Source: Halococcus qingdaonensis
GTDB taxonomy: Archaea; Halobacteriota; Halobacteria; Halobacteriales; Halococcaceae
Assembly (NCBI RefSeq): GCF_024508235.1
Contig: NZ_CP101943.1
Coordinates: 1,647,112 to 1,711,111 of the forward strand
DNA length: 64,000 nt
Reading direction: 5' to 3'
The position numbers and the translations under genes were made by a program. The notes below the pieces were generated by a model that saw only the letters and a list, made by a program, of their open reading frames with translations, had not been told where the DNA came from and ran no database searches. Positions 55,685 through 64,000 of this stretch are shown here, in pieces; positions within the stretch are counted from its first letter, which is position 1; each line of letters begins with the position of its first letter.

Positions 55685-56884
55685 ATGGACGTTCCCGGTA
55701 TCGTCCGCGAGCGCCTCGCCGACGAGCGACGGATGACCAGCGTGAACGTCGGCGGCGACGACCGGGTCTACGTCACGCCACCGAAGACGCTCGTCTACCG
55801 CGCCGCGGGTCTGTTCAGTAGCGAATCGATCGAGGAGTTCCCTCACGACGTCAGTCGCTTCGACGTCTCGGCCGACCGCCGCGAGGCGACGTTCGCCTTC
55901 GAATACGAACACGGTGTCGAGGCGTTCTCGGCCCCGCGCGAACGCATCGAGACGATCCTCCCGCCGGTGCTCGCGGGCGTGCTCCGGACCACCGACCGCA
56001 TCGATCCTGACGAAGAGATCGAGGAGAGCTACCGTTTCGGCGATCGCACGCTTATCGTCACCGACCGACGGCTGCTCACCGCCGTCGGCGAGGCCGTCTG
56101 GGACCGCGAACACGATAGCTACGACTACGATCGGATCACCGATCTCCGCTTCGAGGACGACCTCCGTATCGATGTCGACGGCCGCCCCAGATATATCGAA
56201 CTCACGGGCGACGGCCGACGCGAAGCCTACGAAACCCTCGAAGACGCGCTCTGTGCATACCACGGCGTCGCCAGCATCGACCAGCTCGCGGACCGCACGA
56301 CCGAATCGACGGCCACTGAGCGCACGACGGAACCGACGACCACCGACCGGACGGCCACCGACCAGACAGCCGACCGGGCGGCCGGGGACCCGACACCGGC
56401 CGAATCGGCCGACCGAACGCCTGCTCGTGACCCCGACGGCGCGAGGGACGAACCCGCCAGTCGCAACGGCGACGAAACCGACGGGCAGCCGACAGAGCAG
56501 CCAGCACGGTCCCGTTTCGAGCCCGACGAATCGACGGAGCCGCCGATCCCCGAAGCGTCCGAATCGAGCCACGAGCCGACCGAGCCGAACCGTGATCCGG
56601 CCGAATCGAACCAGCCGAGCGAGCCGGACCGGCGGTCTGTCGAGCCGCGTCGGGAACCGTCCGAGCCGCGCCGTGGATCGAGTGGGACGGACGACGAGCC
56701 GGATAACAGGCCCGCCAGTACGGAAAACGGAGAGGGCGGGAACAGAACTGCCGACGTGGACCAACTGACAGACGAGGTCGACGCACTGCGCGATCACGTC
56801 GAGCGACAGACGGAGCTGCTCGAACGACAGCAGGAAACGCTCGAACGGCTGGCCGAGATCGCCGACCTCAACGACGACCGATAA
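55685..56884 (+). CDS. Haloarchaeal PH-like protein with long disordered linker and coiled coil
   Basis: The 399-residue protein has two N-terminal beta-rich domains (residues 1-95 and 96-195; SYRFGDRTLIVTDRRLLTAV is typical of PH-like folds). A Pro/Glu/Thr/Arg-rich low-complexity linker follows (about 200-350), then a C-terminal coiled coil (DQLTDEVDALRDHVERQTEL...). The architecture suggests a scaffolding or membrane-proximal protein, but no function is known to me. It ends inside the 3' end of the opposing zinc-domain gene (17-base overlap). Confidence 0.78.
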   Translation: MDVPGIVRERLADERRMTSVNVGGDDRVYVTPPKTLVYRAAGLFSSESIEEFPHDVSRFDVSADRREATFAFEYEHGVEAFSAPRERIETILPPVLAGVLRTTDRIDPDEEIEESYRFGDRTLIVTDRRLLTAVGEAVWDREHDSYDYDRITDLRFEDDLRIDVDGRPRYIELTGDGRREAYETLEDALCAYHGVASIDQLADRTTESTATERTTEPTTTDRTATDQTADRAAGDPTPAESADRTPARDPDGARDEPASRNGDETDGQPTEQPARSRFEPDESTEPPIPEASESSHEPTEPNRDPAESNQPSEPDRRSVEPRREPSEPRRGSSGTDDEPDNRPASTENGEGGNRTADVDQLTDEVDALRDHVERQTELLERQQETLERLAEIADLNDDR

Positions 56885-57221
56885 CCTTCCTGATACACGA
56901 CGAGCCGAAGGGGCCGTGCTCGCCGGCGTCGAGCTGGATGACGTAGCCCGTCATGATCGACGCGCCACAGCGCCGGCAGGTGAACTCGCCCTCTCTGGTG
57001 ACGACGTCGCGCTCGAACCGGACGAACCCACCCGAGCGAACGCGGATGCGTCCGTCCGCGCGCTCGATGATGCCGCGCTTTTCGGCCGTATCGAGGATCG
57101 TGCGGGTCGTGTGTGGATCGCTCGTGACGGTTTCGAGCCGGTCGATCGCCGCGGCGAGCGCGAGTTCGTCGTCGTCCAGGTTCGCGAGGAGGCTCACGCC
57201 GAGTTCGACGGCATCGCTCAC
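56868..57221 (-). CDS. HTH/zinc-domain protein (DUF5830-like)
   Basis: Starting at the GTG at 57221 the product (MSDAVELGVSLLANLDDDEL) is 117 residues. A winged-helix-like N-terminus (AAAIDRLETVTSDPHTTRTI) leads to a small C-terminal domain with CRRCGASIMTGYVI and GSSCIRK, three cysteines that could help bind zinc. I place it in the haloarchaeal DUF5830 family from memory. It may be a small DNA-binding protein. The open frame to 57308 would overlap the divergent gene and is not used. Confidence 0.75.
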   Translation of the reverse strand: MSDAVELGVSLLANLDDDELALAAAIDRLETVTSDPHTTRTILDTAEKRGIIERADGRIRVRSGGFVRFERDVVTREGEFTCRRCGASIMTGYVIQLDAGEHGPFGSSCIRKVIGRR

Positions 57222-57301
57222 GGCGGCGATCGGTCGCCGACGCCTAAACGTCGTGCGAAACGGATCGAAACGGGCTTCTCGCCCAGGAGACAGATTCGGG
57301 T

Positions 57302-57970
57302 GTGTCACGCGCTCGTCGGCGTCTTGCGGGGGTCGCGGTCATCGTGGGTGTGGTGGCGCTCGCCGCGCTCACGATCTCGCCGAGCGCGCTGTTCGATCGG
57401 ATCGCCGGGCTCCGCTCGCGCCCGTTCGTCTTCGCGCTGGTCGTCGTCGGGCTCTATCTCGGTCGCCCGCTCGTCGCGTGGCCGATGAGCCTCTGTTCGG
57501 CGGTGGTCGGCTACGGCTACGGACTCGTGGGAATCCCGTTCGCCCTCGCCGGCGTGCTCCTCACCTGTCTACCGCCGTACGTGCTCGGCCGATACGCGGG
57601 CGACGCGAGCGCGCTCGGCCGGATCGGCCACGCCGGCGAGCGGTTCTTCGCACGCACCGGCGGCGCTCGTGGCGTGGCCGCTGCCCGGCTCGCACCGCTG
57701 CCGGCCGATCCCGTCTCCGTCGGCGCGGGGCTGTCGGGCGTGGAACTCCGGCAATATCTCCTCGGTACGCTCGCCGGCGAGGTGCCGTGGACGGTCGCGG
57801 CGGTGTTCGCGGGCAGTTCGCTCTCGACGCTCGCCGTCGCTGGTCTGGAGAGCGCGAGCGTAGAACTCGGGCTCGCGGCGGGTGCCATCGCCGTTCTCGC
57901 GCTCGCCGGCCCGGCCTACGAGTATCTCCGGGATCGTCGCACTCACCAGAACGTATCGGAGCAGTCGTAG
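57302..57970 (+). CDS. VTT/TVP38-type membrane protein
   Basis: The 222-residue protein has five to six membrane spans and the VTT-family pattern: RPLVAWPMSLCSAVVGYGYG, then PPYVLGRYAG, RLAPLPADPVSVGAGLSG and LLGTLAGEVPWTVAAVFAG. The family (DedA-related) includes lipid scramblases and flippases. The role here is unknown. The last 28 bases overlap the 3' end of the opposing small zinc-ribbon gene. Confidence 0.85.
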   Translation: MSRARRRLAGVAVIVGVVALAALTISPSALFDRIAGLRSRPFVFALVVVGLYLGRPLVAWPMSLCSAVVGYGYGLVGIPFALAGVLLTCLPPYVLGRYAGDASALGRIGHAGERFFARTGGARGVAAARLAPLPADPVSVGAGLSGVELRQYLLGTLAGEVPWTVAAVFAGSSLSTLAVAGLESASVELGLAAGAIAVLALAGPAYEYLRDRRTHQNVSEQS

Positions 57971-58065
57971 ACGATGCCGTGGCGTGGGCAAACGTACTTG
58001 CAGTGGCGGCGCTGCATGCCGGTGCCACACGCCGGACAGGGGCGGCCGTGGTCGCGATCGGTCAT
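57943..58065 (-). CDS. 40-residue zinc-ribbon protein
   Basis: MTDRDHGRPCPACGTGMQRR continues to HCKYVCPRHGIVYDCSDTFW, with CPAC and C-x4-CPRHG ligand pairs forming a compact zinc ribbon. Many haloarchaeal microproteins of this CPxCG type exist and some affect motility, biofilm or stress growth. The ATG at 58065 is the natural start; upstream sequence in the same frame is non-coding in character. It overlaps the 3' end of the VTT gene on the other strand. Confidence 0.8.
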   Translation of the reverse strand: MTDRDHGRPCPACGTGMQRRHCKYVCPRHGIVYDCSDTFW

Positions 58066-58164
58066 GCCCGAAGTTCGTCGGCACGCAGGTGAACCTTTGG
58101 CCGTCGGGCGAAATTGGGTCGGAGTTCGGTCAAGATTCATCCGCTTGTCGTCCCTCCTGATGGC

Positions 58165-59760
58165 ATGAGCCACGTCTCCACGAACGGATCGTTCGCCCCG
58201 GCGATCGTGACGGCGGTGTTCGCGGGCATCGCCGGCATCGTCGGATCGTACGCGCTCGCGGGCTACACGCCCTCGTTCGTCGTCGCACCGATCACCGCCG
58301 TTCTTGCACAGAACGTCCCGGCCGCGCTGCTGACGTTCGCCAAGGGGCCGCTCACCCAGTTCGGACAGGCGTTCGGGATCGAACATCTCGGCCAGCAGGT
58401 GAATCTCCTACTCGCGCTCGCCATCGGGAGCGGGCTGTTCGCCTGCCTCGCGCTCGCGGCGCTCGCCACCGGTCGCCGGTTCGGCACGGCCACCCTCTCG
58501 ATCGGACTGACGGGCGTCCTCGTCACGCTCGCGACGGTGATTGTGGCCGGTGCGATCGTGCCCGCGCTCGGGGCCGGCGTCGCCAGCGCGCTCGTGGTCG
58601 CTATCGCGATCGCCACGACGACCGGGACGGAACGTCGGGAAGGAGTGTCGACGGGACGGCGCTCGATGCTCGGCAGCCTCGCCGGCACGCTCGGGATCGG
58701 CGTACTCGGCTACACGCTCGGCAGCAGCGGGGAGGCGAGCGACCCCGCGGCGGCGAGCACGGGCGCTGCCGGCGGTGCGAACGCAGGTGGGAACGTGAGC
58801 GGTGGAGCCAACGCCAGCAGTGGTGGCGAGGATAGCGGGAGTGACGGGGGACCGTCCGCCGGCCAACTCCTCTCGAAGGCGGAGTCGGCCTCGTTCGGCA
58901 TCTCGGGGCTCGAAGGGCTGGTCAGCGGCGAGGATTTCTACGAGGTCGATACGGCGAACGTCAACCCCGACGTGAGCGCGAACGACTGGTCGCTGTCGCT
59001 GACCGGCGCGGTCGGAAACGAGCGGACCGTCGACTACGATCAGCTCACGTCGATGGGAAGCGAGCTCCGATTCATGACGCTGCGCTGCGTCAGCGACCCG
59101 CTCAACGGCGACAAGATGGACAACGCGCTCTGGGAGGGCGTGCCGGTGTCGAAACTGCTCGATACGGCGAACCTCCAGGGCAAGTACGTCATGGCCCGCT
59201 CGGTCGATGGCTACGCCGAGGAGTTCCCGATCGAGGCGCTGACGACCGGCATGCTCGCCTACGGCAAGGACGGCAACCCCCTCCCGCGCAAGCACGGCCA
59301 TCCGGTCCGGCTGCTGGTGCCGGGCCACTGGGGCGAGATCAACGTCAAGTGGATCGACGAACTCGAGATCCTGGAGCGCCCGGCAAAGGGGTTCTGGGAG
59401 AAACGCGGCTGGCACGGCACCGGCCCCGCCAACACGGTCGCCAAACTCCACGCGACGAACAAGGGGGACGACGAGATCACGGTCGCCGGCCACGCGAACG
59501 CCGGCACTCGAGGCATTCGAAAAGTGGAGGTCTCGACCGACGGCGGCTCCTCCTGGAACGAGGCGCGACTCTCCAACGTCCTCGAACCGAACCTCGGGGG
59601 CGACGTCTGGCGGCAGTGGGCGTACAGCTACGAGCCGCCGGGGGGCAAACACGAGGTCGTCGTCCGGGCGATCGACGGATCCGGAACGATGCAACCGAAG
59701 AAAAACAGCGGACCCTACCCGCGCGGCGCGAGCGGCTGGGTCTCGAAAACGGTCGAATAA
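58165..59760 (+). CDS. Membrane-anchored sulfite-oxidase-family molybdopterin oxidoreductase
   Basis: The 531-residue protein starts at the ATG at 58165. About five membrane spans fill residues 8-170, followed by a further hydrophobic segment after an RR pair (GRRSMLGSLAGTLGIGVLGY). A Gly/Ser/Asn-rich linker leads to the catalytic domain from about 245. FMTLRCVSDPLNGDKMDN holds the molybdenum-ligating Cys, GKDGNPLPRKHGHPVRLLVP is the cofactor-binding loop, and the C-terminus is the Ig-like dimer domain (RKVEVSTDGGSSWNEA). The natural substrate of this YedY/sulfite-oxidase branch is uncertain; sulfite or oxidised methionine are possible. Confidence 0.88.
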   Translation: MSHVSTNGSFAPAIVTAVFAGIAGIVGSYALAGYTPSFVVAPITAVLAQNVPAALLTFAKGPLTQFGQAFGIEHLGQQVNLLLALAIGSGLFACLALAALATGRRFGTATLSIGLTGVLVTLATVIVAGAIVPALGAGVASALVVAIAIATTTGTERREGVSTGRRSMLGSLAGTLGIGVLGYTLGSSGEASDPAAASTGAAGGANAGGNVSGGANASSGGEDSGSDGGPSAGQLLSKAESASFGISGLEGLVSGEDFYEVDTANVNPDVSANDWSLSLTGAVGNERTVDYDQLTSMGSELRFMTLRCVSDPLNGDKMDNALWEGVPVSKLLDTANLQGKYVMARSVDGYAEEFPIEALTTGMLAYGKDGNPLPRKHGHPVRLLVPGHWGEINVKWIDELEILERPAKGFWEKRGWHGTGPANTVAKLHATNKGDDEITVAGHANAGTRGIRKVEVSTDGGSSWNEARLSNVLEPNLGGDVWRQWAYSYEPPGGKHEVVVRAIDGSGTMQPKKNSGPYPRGASGWVSKTVE

Positions 59761-59787
59761 CGGTTCTTTCGGTTGGCGGCGTTCAGT

Positions 59788-62700
59788 TCAGCACTCCGAC
59801 CAGCCACAGGACTCGCAGGTCTTGCAGCCTTCGGAGTAGTACAGCGTGAACGCCCCACAGGAGGGACATTCTGGGCTCTCGCCGTTGTCGATCAGCTTCT
59901 GGACGTCGTCGGTTGCGTCCGATTCGGCCGCGACGCCGCCGTCGGCCTCCGGTTCAGCGCCTTCGTCGTCGGCGATCTCGGCGAGGTTGCGCTGCTGGGG
60001 ATAGGTCTTCTCGATCTCGTCGTCGAGATACCGGCGCATCGCGGTGCCGATCGCGTCCGGGATCGACTGGATCTGTTCGCCCTTGTCCCAGGCGACCTTC
60101 GGACTCCGGGTGCCATCGAGCTCGTCGACGATCTCCTTGGGCGCGACGCCCGAGCGCAGCGCGGTCGAGATCACCTTGGCCAAGGCCTCGGTGAAGGAGT
60201 TGGTGAACCCGCCGGAGTGACCGATGTTGGCGAACAGTTCGAACGGCCGGCCCTGCTCGTCCTCGTTGATGTTGACGTAGAGCTTGCCGTAGCCCGTATC
60301 GATGCGCTGGGTCATCCCGTGGAGCACGTCCGGCCGGGGCTGTTTCGCCGCGTAAACCGGTTCGTCGAACGCCTCCTCGGTCGCGAGCGTCTCGCGCACG
60401 TCCTCGTGGTCGAGGAACGCGTCGAGCCCGCCGAAGACCTCCTCGATCTGCTCGGCGATGACCGCCGCGGCCTCCTCGTCGTCGGCGAACTCGGCGTTGT
60501 CCGCCCGCGTGGTGAGGACCTGCTTCGAGCGCGTGCCGTCGCGGTAGACCGTCACGCCCTTGCCGCCGTTGTCGTAGATGTAGCGGTAGACTTCGTCCAT
60601 GTCCTCCTTCGTGGCGCTGTTCGGGAAGTTACAGGTCTTCGAGATGGCCGAGTCAACTCCGGCCTGACAGGCCACCTGAACGCCCGCGTGCTCGATGCCC
60701 GAAAGGTCCGAGGTGACGACGAACAGCTCGCCGATGGCCGCGGGCACCGTGTCGAGCCCCTCGACGCCGTCGAACTCGTTCGCCGCCATCTGGTCCTGGG
60801 CCTCGCGCTTCACCGCGTCGACGTCGATGTCGTTGGCCTCCAGCACCCTGAGGAAGTAGTCGTCGAACTCGACGAGCATCTCGTCGCCCTGCACGTCGTC
60901 GGAGACGTTCTTGTAGTAGGCGACGTTGTAGATCGGTTCACAGCCACCCGTCGTGTTGCCGACCATCGAGGTCGTCCCCGTCGGGGCGATCGTCGTCGTG
61001 TTGTGGTTGCGAATGGGGTAGCCATCGACCCAGTCGTCAGCCGACTCACCGGTTTGGGCCTCGAACCACTCACGGTAGGCGGTGGGGTCGGCGTACTTCG
61101 ACTCCGCCCAGTCCTCGAAACTTCCTCGAACTTCGGCGAGTTCGTGGGAGGTGGACTTCGAGCCGTGGTTGATATGCTCCATCAGCTGGCGGGCGATCTC
61201 GTTGCCTTCTTCGGAGCCGTAGCGCACGCCGAGCTGGATGTAGAGCTGGGCGAGCCCCATGATGCCGAGCCCGATCTTCCGCATTTCTCGCACTTTCTGC
61301 TCGATCTTCTCGACCGGGAAGTCGCTCATCGTGACGACGTTCTCGAGGAACCGAGTCCCTAATTCGATGCGATGATCGAACGCGTCGAAGTCGATGGCCT
61401 CGTCGAGGTAGGCGCTCATCGCTTCCTCCTGACTGCCGTACTCGTCGGCGTGCTCGTCGGACCAGACCCGCCAGTCGGGTGCATCGGTCGCGGCGAGCGT
61501 CGAGAGGTTGATGTGGCCGAGGTTACAGGCTTCGTACTCCTCCAACGGCTGTTCGCCGCAGGGATTTGTGGCCAGGATCTCGTGGTCGGGATGTTCCTCG
61601 ACGTCGAAGGAGTGCTCCTTGTTCACTCGTTCGAGATAGATGACGCCAGGCTCACCGTTTTGATAGGCCCCGTCGACGATGTGCTCCCAGAGCGCGGCGG
61701 CCGGGATCGACAGTTCCTCGCCGACCTCGACGTGCTCGCCGAGATCGTAGCAGTCGTAGAGCTCCTTCGTCTCGGCGGTGGCGACGTGCGGTTCCTCGGT
61801 TCGGGGATTGGTGAAGGTGAACTCCTCGCCGTTTTCGAGCGCCTCCATGAAGGCGTCGGTGACGCCCACGGAGATGTTGAAGTTCGAGAGATGGCCCTCG
61901 ACGGCGTTGCGCAGGTGTTCGGGCACCTTCCCCTCGTCGTCGATGAGCTCGCGGGCCTCTTCGAGGGCATCGACGAACTGCGTGTGCGTGAAGTCGTCGG
62001 GATCGTTGAGTCGCAGCGAGTGCGCCAGCGAGACGTCCTTGTTCTTCGCGTGGATGAACTGGATCACGTCGGGATGCGAGACGCGCATGACGCCCATCTG
62101 TGCGCCACGGCGCGCGCCGCCCTGCGCGATCGTCTCGCACATCTGGTCGTACGTGCGCATGAACGTGATCGGCCCCGAGGCGATCCCGCCCGTGGAACCC
62201 ACGGCGTCGCCGTACGGCCGGAGCTTCCAGAACGCGTAGCCCATCCCGCCGCCGGACTGGAAGACCTGTGCGGCCTCCTTGGCGGTCTCGTGGATGTCGT
62301 CGATGTCGTCGGCCGGGGAATCGACGAAACACGCCGAGAGCTGCTGGAGCTCGTCGCCGGCGTTCATCAGCGTCGGCGAGTTCGGGATGAACGACAGCTC
62401 CTCCATCGACTCCTGGAACGACTGCGCGGTCGCCTCGACGTGGTCCCGGATCTCCGCCGGCAGCTCGGGCACCACGGTCTCGTAGGCGAACTTGTTGACG
62501 TTGTACGCCGACAGCGCCGTTGCGGCCTCGTCGTCGGCCGTCGTCCCCTTGCCGAACACCTCGCTCGCGAGGTCGTCGCGGCGCGGGTGGTCGGGTTTCA
62601 GCTGGTCGGGCGTGACAGTGATCTCGGTGTCGGTGCGCTCGGCCTCGAAGACCGCCTCGGCCAGCGCGACGTTCTTCGCGACGCGCTCGAAGAGATCCTC

Positions 62701-62859
62701 CTGGGTCTCGACGAGCTCGCCGTCCGAATCCTTCCGGAGATAGCGCGCCGGCAGGATGTTCTCGTAGGCGTTCGCGGTCAGGCGCTCGTCGAGCGTGTCG
62801 CCGTCGGTGCGCTTCACGGGCAAAACGACCTCGTCGGCCGACCGGTCCGCGCGGCTCAT
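59788..62859 (-). CDS. nrdJ: Adenosylcobalamin-dependent ribonucleotide reductase
   Basis: The 1023-residue class II enzyme makes deoxyribonucleotides using vitamin B12. Visible landmarks are IPNSPTLMNAGDELQQLSAC with the first active-site Cys, the specificity region ARRGAQMGVMRVSHPDVIQF, and NPCGEQPLEEYEACNLGHIN with the radical Cys. PTGTTSMVGNTTGGCEPIYN and a C-terminal zinc-ribbon CPSCG ... CKTCESCGW follow. The N-terminus (about 1-100) is an extension ahead of the barrel. No intein is present, although haloarchaeal NrdJ genes often carry them. It is monocistronic and faces the Moco enzyme convergently. Confidence 0.96.
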   Translation of the reverse strand: MSRADRSADEVVLPVKRTDGDTLDERLTANAYENILPARYLRKDSDGELVETQEDLFERVAKNVALAEAVFEAERTDTEITVTPDQLKPDHPRRDDLASEVFGKGTTADDEAATALSAYNVNKFAYETVVPELPAEIRDHVEATAQSFQESMEELSFIPNSPTLMNAGDELQQLSACFVDSPADDIDDIHETAKEAAQVFQSGGGMGYAFWKLRPYGDAVGSTGGIASGPITFMRTYDQMCETIAQGGARRGAQMGVMRVSHPDVIQFIHAKNKDVSLAHSLRLNDPDDFTHTQFVDALEEARELIDDEGKVPEHLRNAVEGHLSNFNISVGVTDAFMEALENGEEFTFTNPRTEEPHVATAETKELYDCYDLGEHVEVGEELSIPAAALWEHIVDGAYQNGEPGVIYLERVNKEHSFDVEEHPDHEILATNPCGEQPLEEYEACNLGHINLSTLAATDAPDWRVWSDEHADEYGSQEEAMSAYLDEAIDFDAFDHRIELGTRFLENVVTMSDFPVEKIEQKVREMRKIGLGIMGLAQLYIQLGVRYGSEEGNEIARQLMEHINHGSKSTSHELAEVRGSFEDWAESKYADPTAYREWFEAQTGESADDWVDGYPIRNHNTTTIAPTGTTSMVGNTTGGCEPIYNVAYYKNVSDDVQGDEMLVEFDDYFLRVLEANDIDVDAVKREAQDQMAANEFDGVEGLDTVPAAIGELFVVTSDLSGIEHAGVQVACQAGVDSAISKTCNFPNSATKEDMDEVYRYIYDNGGKGVTVYRDGTRSKQVLTTRADNAEFADDEEAAAVIAEQIEEVFGGLDAFLDHEDVRETLATEEAFDEPVYAAKQPRPDVLHGMTQRIDTGYGKLYVNINEDEQGRPFELFANIGHSGGFTNSFTEALAKVISTALRSGVAPKEIVDELDGTRSPKVAWDKGEQIQSIPDAIGTAMRRYLDDEIEKTYPQQRNLAEIADDEGAEPEADGGVAAESDATDDVQKLIDNGESPECPSCGAFTLYYSEGCKTCESCGWSEC

Positions 62860-63183
62860 CGACCGTCCCCTCCGGCAGCGTGCGGGCGCTGACGGGCGAA
62901 ACTCCCCTTTCGGTGTGGTGTAAAATCGGTCATTCGGTGACGAACTCCTTGTTCAATGGCCATCCAAATAAATTGTCCGCCTTCAGTTTATCTTTTGCAA
63001 ATTCAGTTGAACATACTGTTGGTACTACTCGGGTATCACCGGTTGTGGGTTGCAGCCATAGTTACTTTCCGGAGGGTCATAAACGTATCTAGAGCGGAGC
63101 GGAAGTGGTCGTATCACGAAAAACCAGCCGATGGTAGGTGGGTTCCAGACGAAGCGTGAAGGGGTGCGTTCGAGATCGGGGTG
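62860..63183. other. AT-rich non-coding gap
   Basis: This 324-base stretch between the nrdJ start and the ASST-like stop is visibly richer in A/T than the flanks. The short open frames in it have poor composition and no recognisable motifs. A minus-strand TTTATTT near 62965-62972 could drive nrdJ with a leader of about 80 bases, long enough for a regulatory element. I see no tRNA, repeat or clear terminator. Confidence 0.5.
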
Positions 63184-64000
63184 TTACCGTCGCCGACCGC
63201 TCCAGACCAGCACGCCGCCGACGAGCGCGAATATCACGCCGAGGGCGAGCGCGCCGATGTGCCACGGCTGGAACCAGACCGGCAGCGACACCACGTAGGA
63301 GAGGCCGGCGTGGGCCTGTCCGAGCAGCGGGAGCGACTCCCCGCTCGTCGTCGGTGTGTCGCCGGTGCCGTTCATCCGCGGGAGCCGGTCGTCGTTGAGC
63401 AGTTCGTTGTAGGGGAGTCGTTCGGCCTCGTAGGGCCAGATGCCGGTGTCGGTGTGCCAGACGGTCTCGCCCTCGGGTGTGACCTCGACGACGCGGTTGT
63501 TGCGGCTATCGGTGATGAGCGTGTTGCCGTTGGGCAGGCGGTCGGCGTCGCGCGGCCAGTCGAAGCGGACGCCGTTGGCCGAATCGACACCCCACGCGAC
63601 CTCCCAGCTCCCGTTGCGCTCGTGGAGTTCGACCACGCGGTCGTTCTCGCTGTCGGCGACGAGAATCGCTCCCGACCCGAGATACTGGGGGTTGTGCTGG
63701 TGGTTCATGATCTCCGGATCGCCACAGCGCACGTCGCCACCGCTGTCGTTGCTGTAGTCGGCGAGCCCGTTGTTCGCCTTGCAGTTCTGGTCGTTGCCGC
63801 GCTCGGTGTCCTCGTTGATCACGTCGACGACGCCCTCACCGCGCTCGATGACGAGCAGCTGGTTCGCGTTCCGGACCGAGACCATGTATCTGTCCCCGCC
63901 GATCGGATCGACGTCGTTGATGTGGAGCCAGTCGGTCTGGGTGGCGTCCGGCGGCGCGTCGTAGAAGTTGCTGGCGTTCCACTGCCAGGTGGTCGTGCCG
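63184..64000 (-). CDS. Arylsulfotransferase-like protein, partial at the window edge
   Basis: The frame is open to the window edge, so the N-terminus is missing. The visible part includes WLHINDVDPIGGDRYMVSVR, ILVADSENDRVVELHERNGS, WPRDADRLPNGNTLITDSRN and NRVVEVTPEGETVWHTD. These are blades of the six-bladed propeller of the arylsulfate sulfotransferase (ASST) family, also used by many uncharacterised archaeal proteins. A C-terminal membrane span (WHIGALALGVIFALVGGVLV) with WSGRRR after it anchors the protein, so the propeller probably faces outward. True sulfotransferase activity is not shown. Confidence 0.82.
   Translation of the reverse strand, partial: GTTTWQWNASNFYDAPPDATQTDWLHINDVDPIGGDRYMVSVRNANQLLVIERGEGVVDVINEDTERGNDQNCKANNGLADYSNDSGGDVRCGDPEIMNHQHNPQYLGSGAILVADSENDRVVELHERNGSWEVAWGVDSANGVRFDWPRDADRLPNGNTLITDSRNNRVVEVTPEGETVWHTDTGIWPYEAERLPYNELLNDDRLPRMNGTGDTPTTSGESLPLLGQAHAGLSYVVSLPVWFQPWHIGALALGVIFALVGGVLVWSGRRR

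Noticed and set aside
59773-62892. Two long plus-strand frames opposite nrdJ
   Set aside because: They are antisense shadows of the unmistakable ribonucleotide reductase.
62860-62965. Possible cobalamin riboswitch ahead of the B12-dependent nrdJ
   Set aside because: I could find no B12-box-like sequence or credible long-range pairing. The gap is mostly unstructured and AT-rich.
62880-63159. Two short plus-strand frames of 67-70 codons in the gap before nrdJ
   Set aside because: They have poor composition, overlap each other, show no motif, and lie in AT-rich intergenic DNA.

Overview
This window is chromosomal DNA from a halophilic archaeon (class Halobacteria). The signs are high GC, strongly acidic proteins, TATA-box promoters often 25-30 bases ahead of the start codon (leaderless genes), ATGA-type gene overlaps, an intron-bearing elongator tRNA-Met, a short archaeal CtaA, RfcL and archaeal HMG-CoA synthase. 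The CRISPR repeat is of the Haloferax/Haloarcula type I-B class. I cannot name the genus safely from sequence alone.

Region 1 (1-12.9 kb) is a type I-B CRISPR-Cas locus. A 16-repeat, 15-spacer array (209-1229) is followed by a complete set of cas genes, all on the minus strand and transcribed as cas6-cas8b-cas7-cas5-cas3-cas4-cas1-cas2 towards the array. The locus is damaged. Two related but different IS5-like elements sit inside cas8b and cas7, each with perfect 14-bp inverted ends and a perfect 8-bp target duplication. Removing each element with one duplication copy restores an open frame (715 and 340 codons). The adaptation genes and cas3 are intact, but two Cascade subunits are not.

Region 2 (13.0-25.3 kb) looks like a folate-linked one-carbon catabolic island. 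It holds a DmdA/GcvT-like demethylase, formate-tetrahydrofolate ligase, a MetF-like reductase, two tandem FAD-oxidoreductase-GcvT fusions of the dimethylglycine/sarcosine dehydrogenase type, and a threonine/serine dehydratase. Together they could take a methylated compound such as glycine betaine to glycine and on to pyruvate, with the methyl groups leaving as formate plus ATP. HMG-CoA synthase (mevalonate/isoprenoid synthesis) follows from its own promoter.

Region 3 (25.3-32.8 kb) is accessory. A membrane-protein gene is broken by an ISH3-family element after codon 5 and by a frameshift. An HTH regulator and a YdjM-like membrane hydrolase follow, then a visibly AT-richer pair encoding an exported propeller/PKD protein and a PH-domain membrane protein, then two GNAT acetyltransferases and a membrane protein.

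Region 4 (32.9-48.2 kb) is mostly housekeeping and central metabolism: RfcL, CtaA, a degenerate M24 peptidase-like protein, malic enzyme-phosphotransacetylase, propionyl-CoA carboxylase (pccB-pccX-pccA), an NSS sodium symporter, an SDR oxidoreductase, several small membrane proteins, and a divergent Nramp-like transporter.

Region 5 (48.3-54.4 kb) carries divergent lactate-oxidation genes: a D-lactate-dehydrogenase-type FAD/FeS fusion on one side and lutC-lutB' on the other. The two large proteins share a homologous C-terminal FeS/CCG module.

Region 6 (54.4-64 kb) holds a low-GC lipoprotein, the intron-containing tRNA-Met, a PH-like/coiled-coil protein, a HTH/zinc protein, a VTT-family membrane protein, a 40-residue zinc-ribbon protein, a membrane-anchored molybdopterin oxidoreductase, the B12-dependent ribonucleotide reductase NrdJ, and a partial arylsulfotransferase-like gene running off the right edge.
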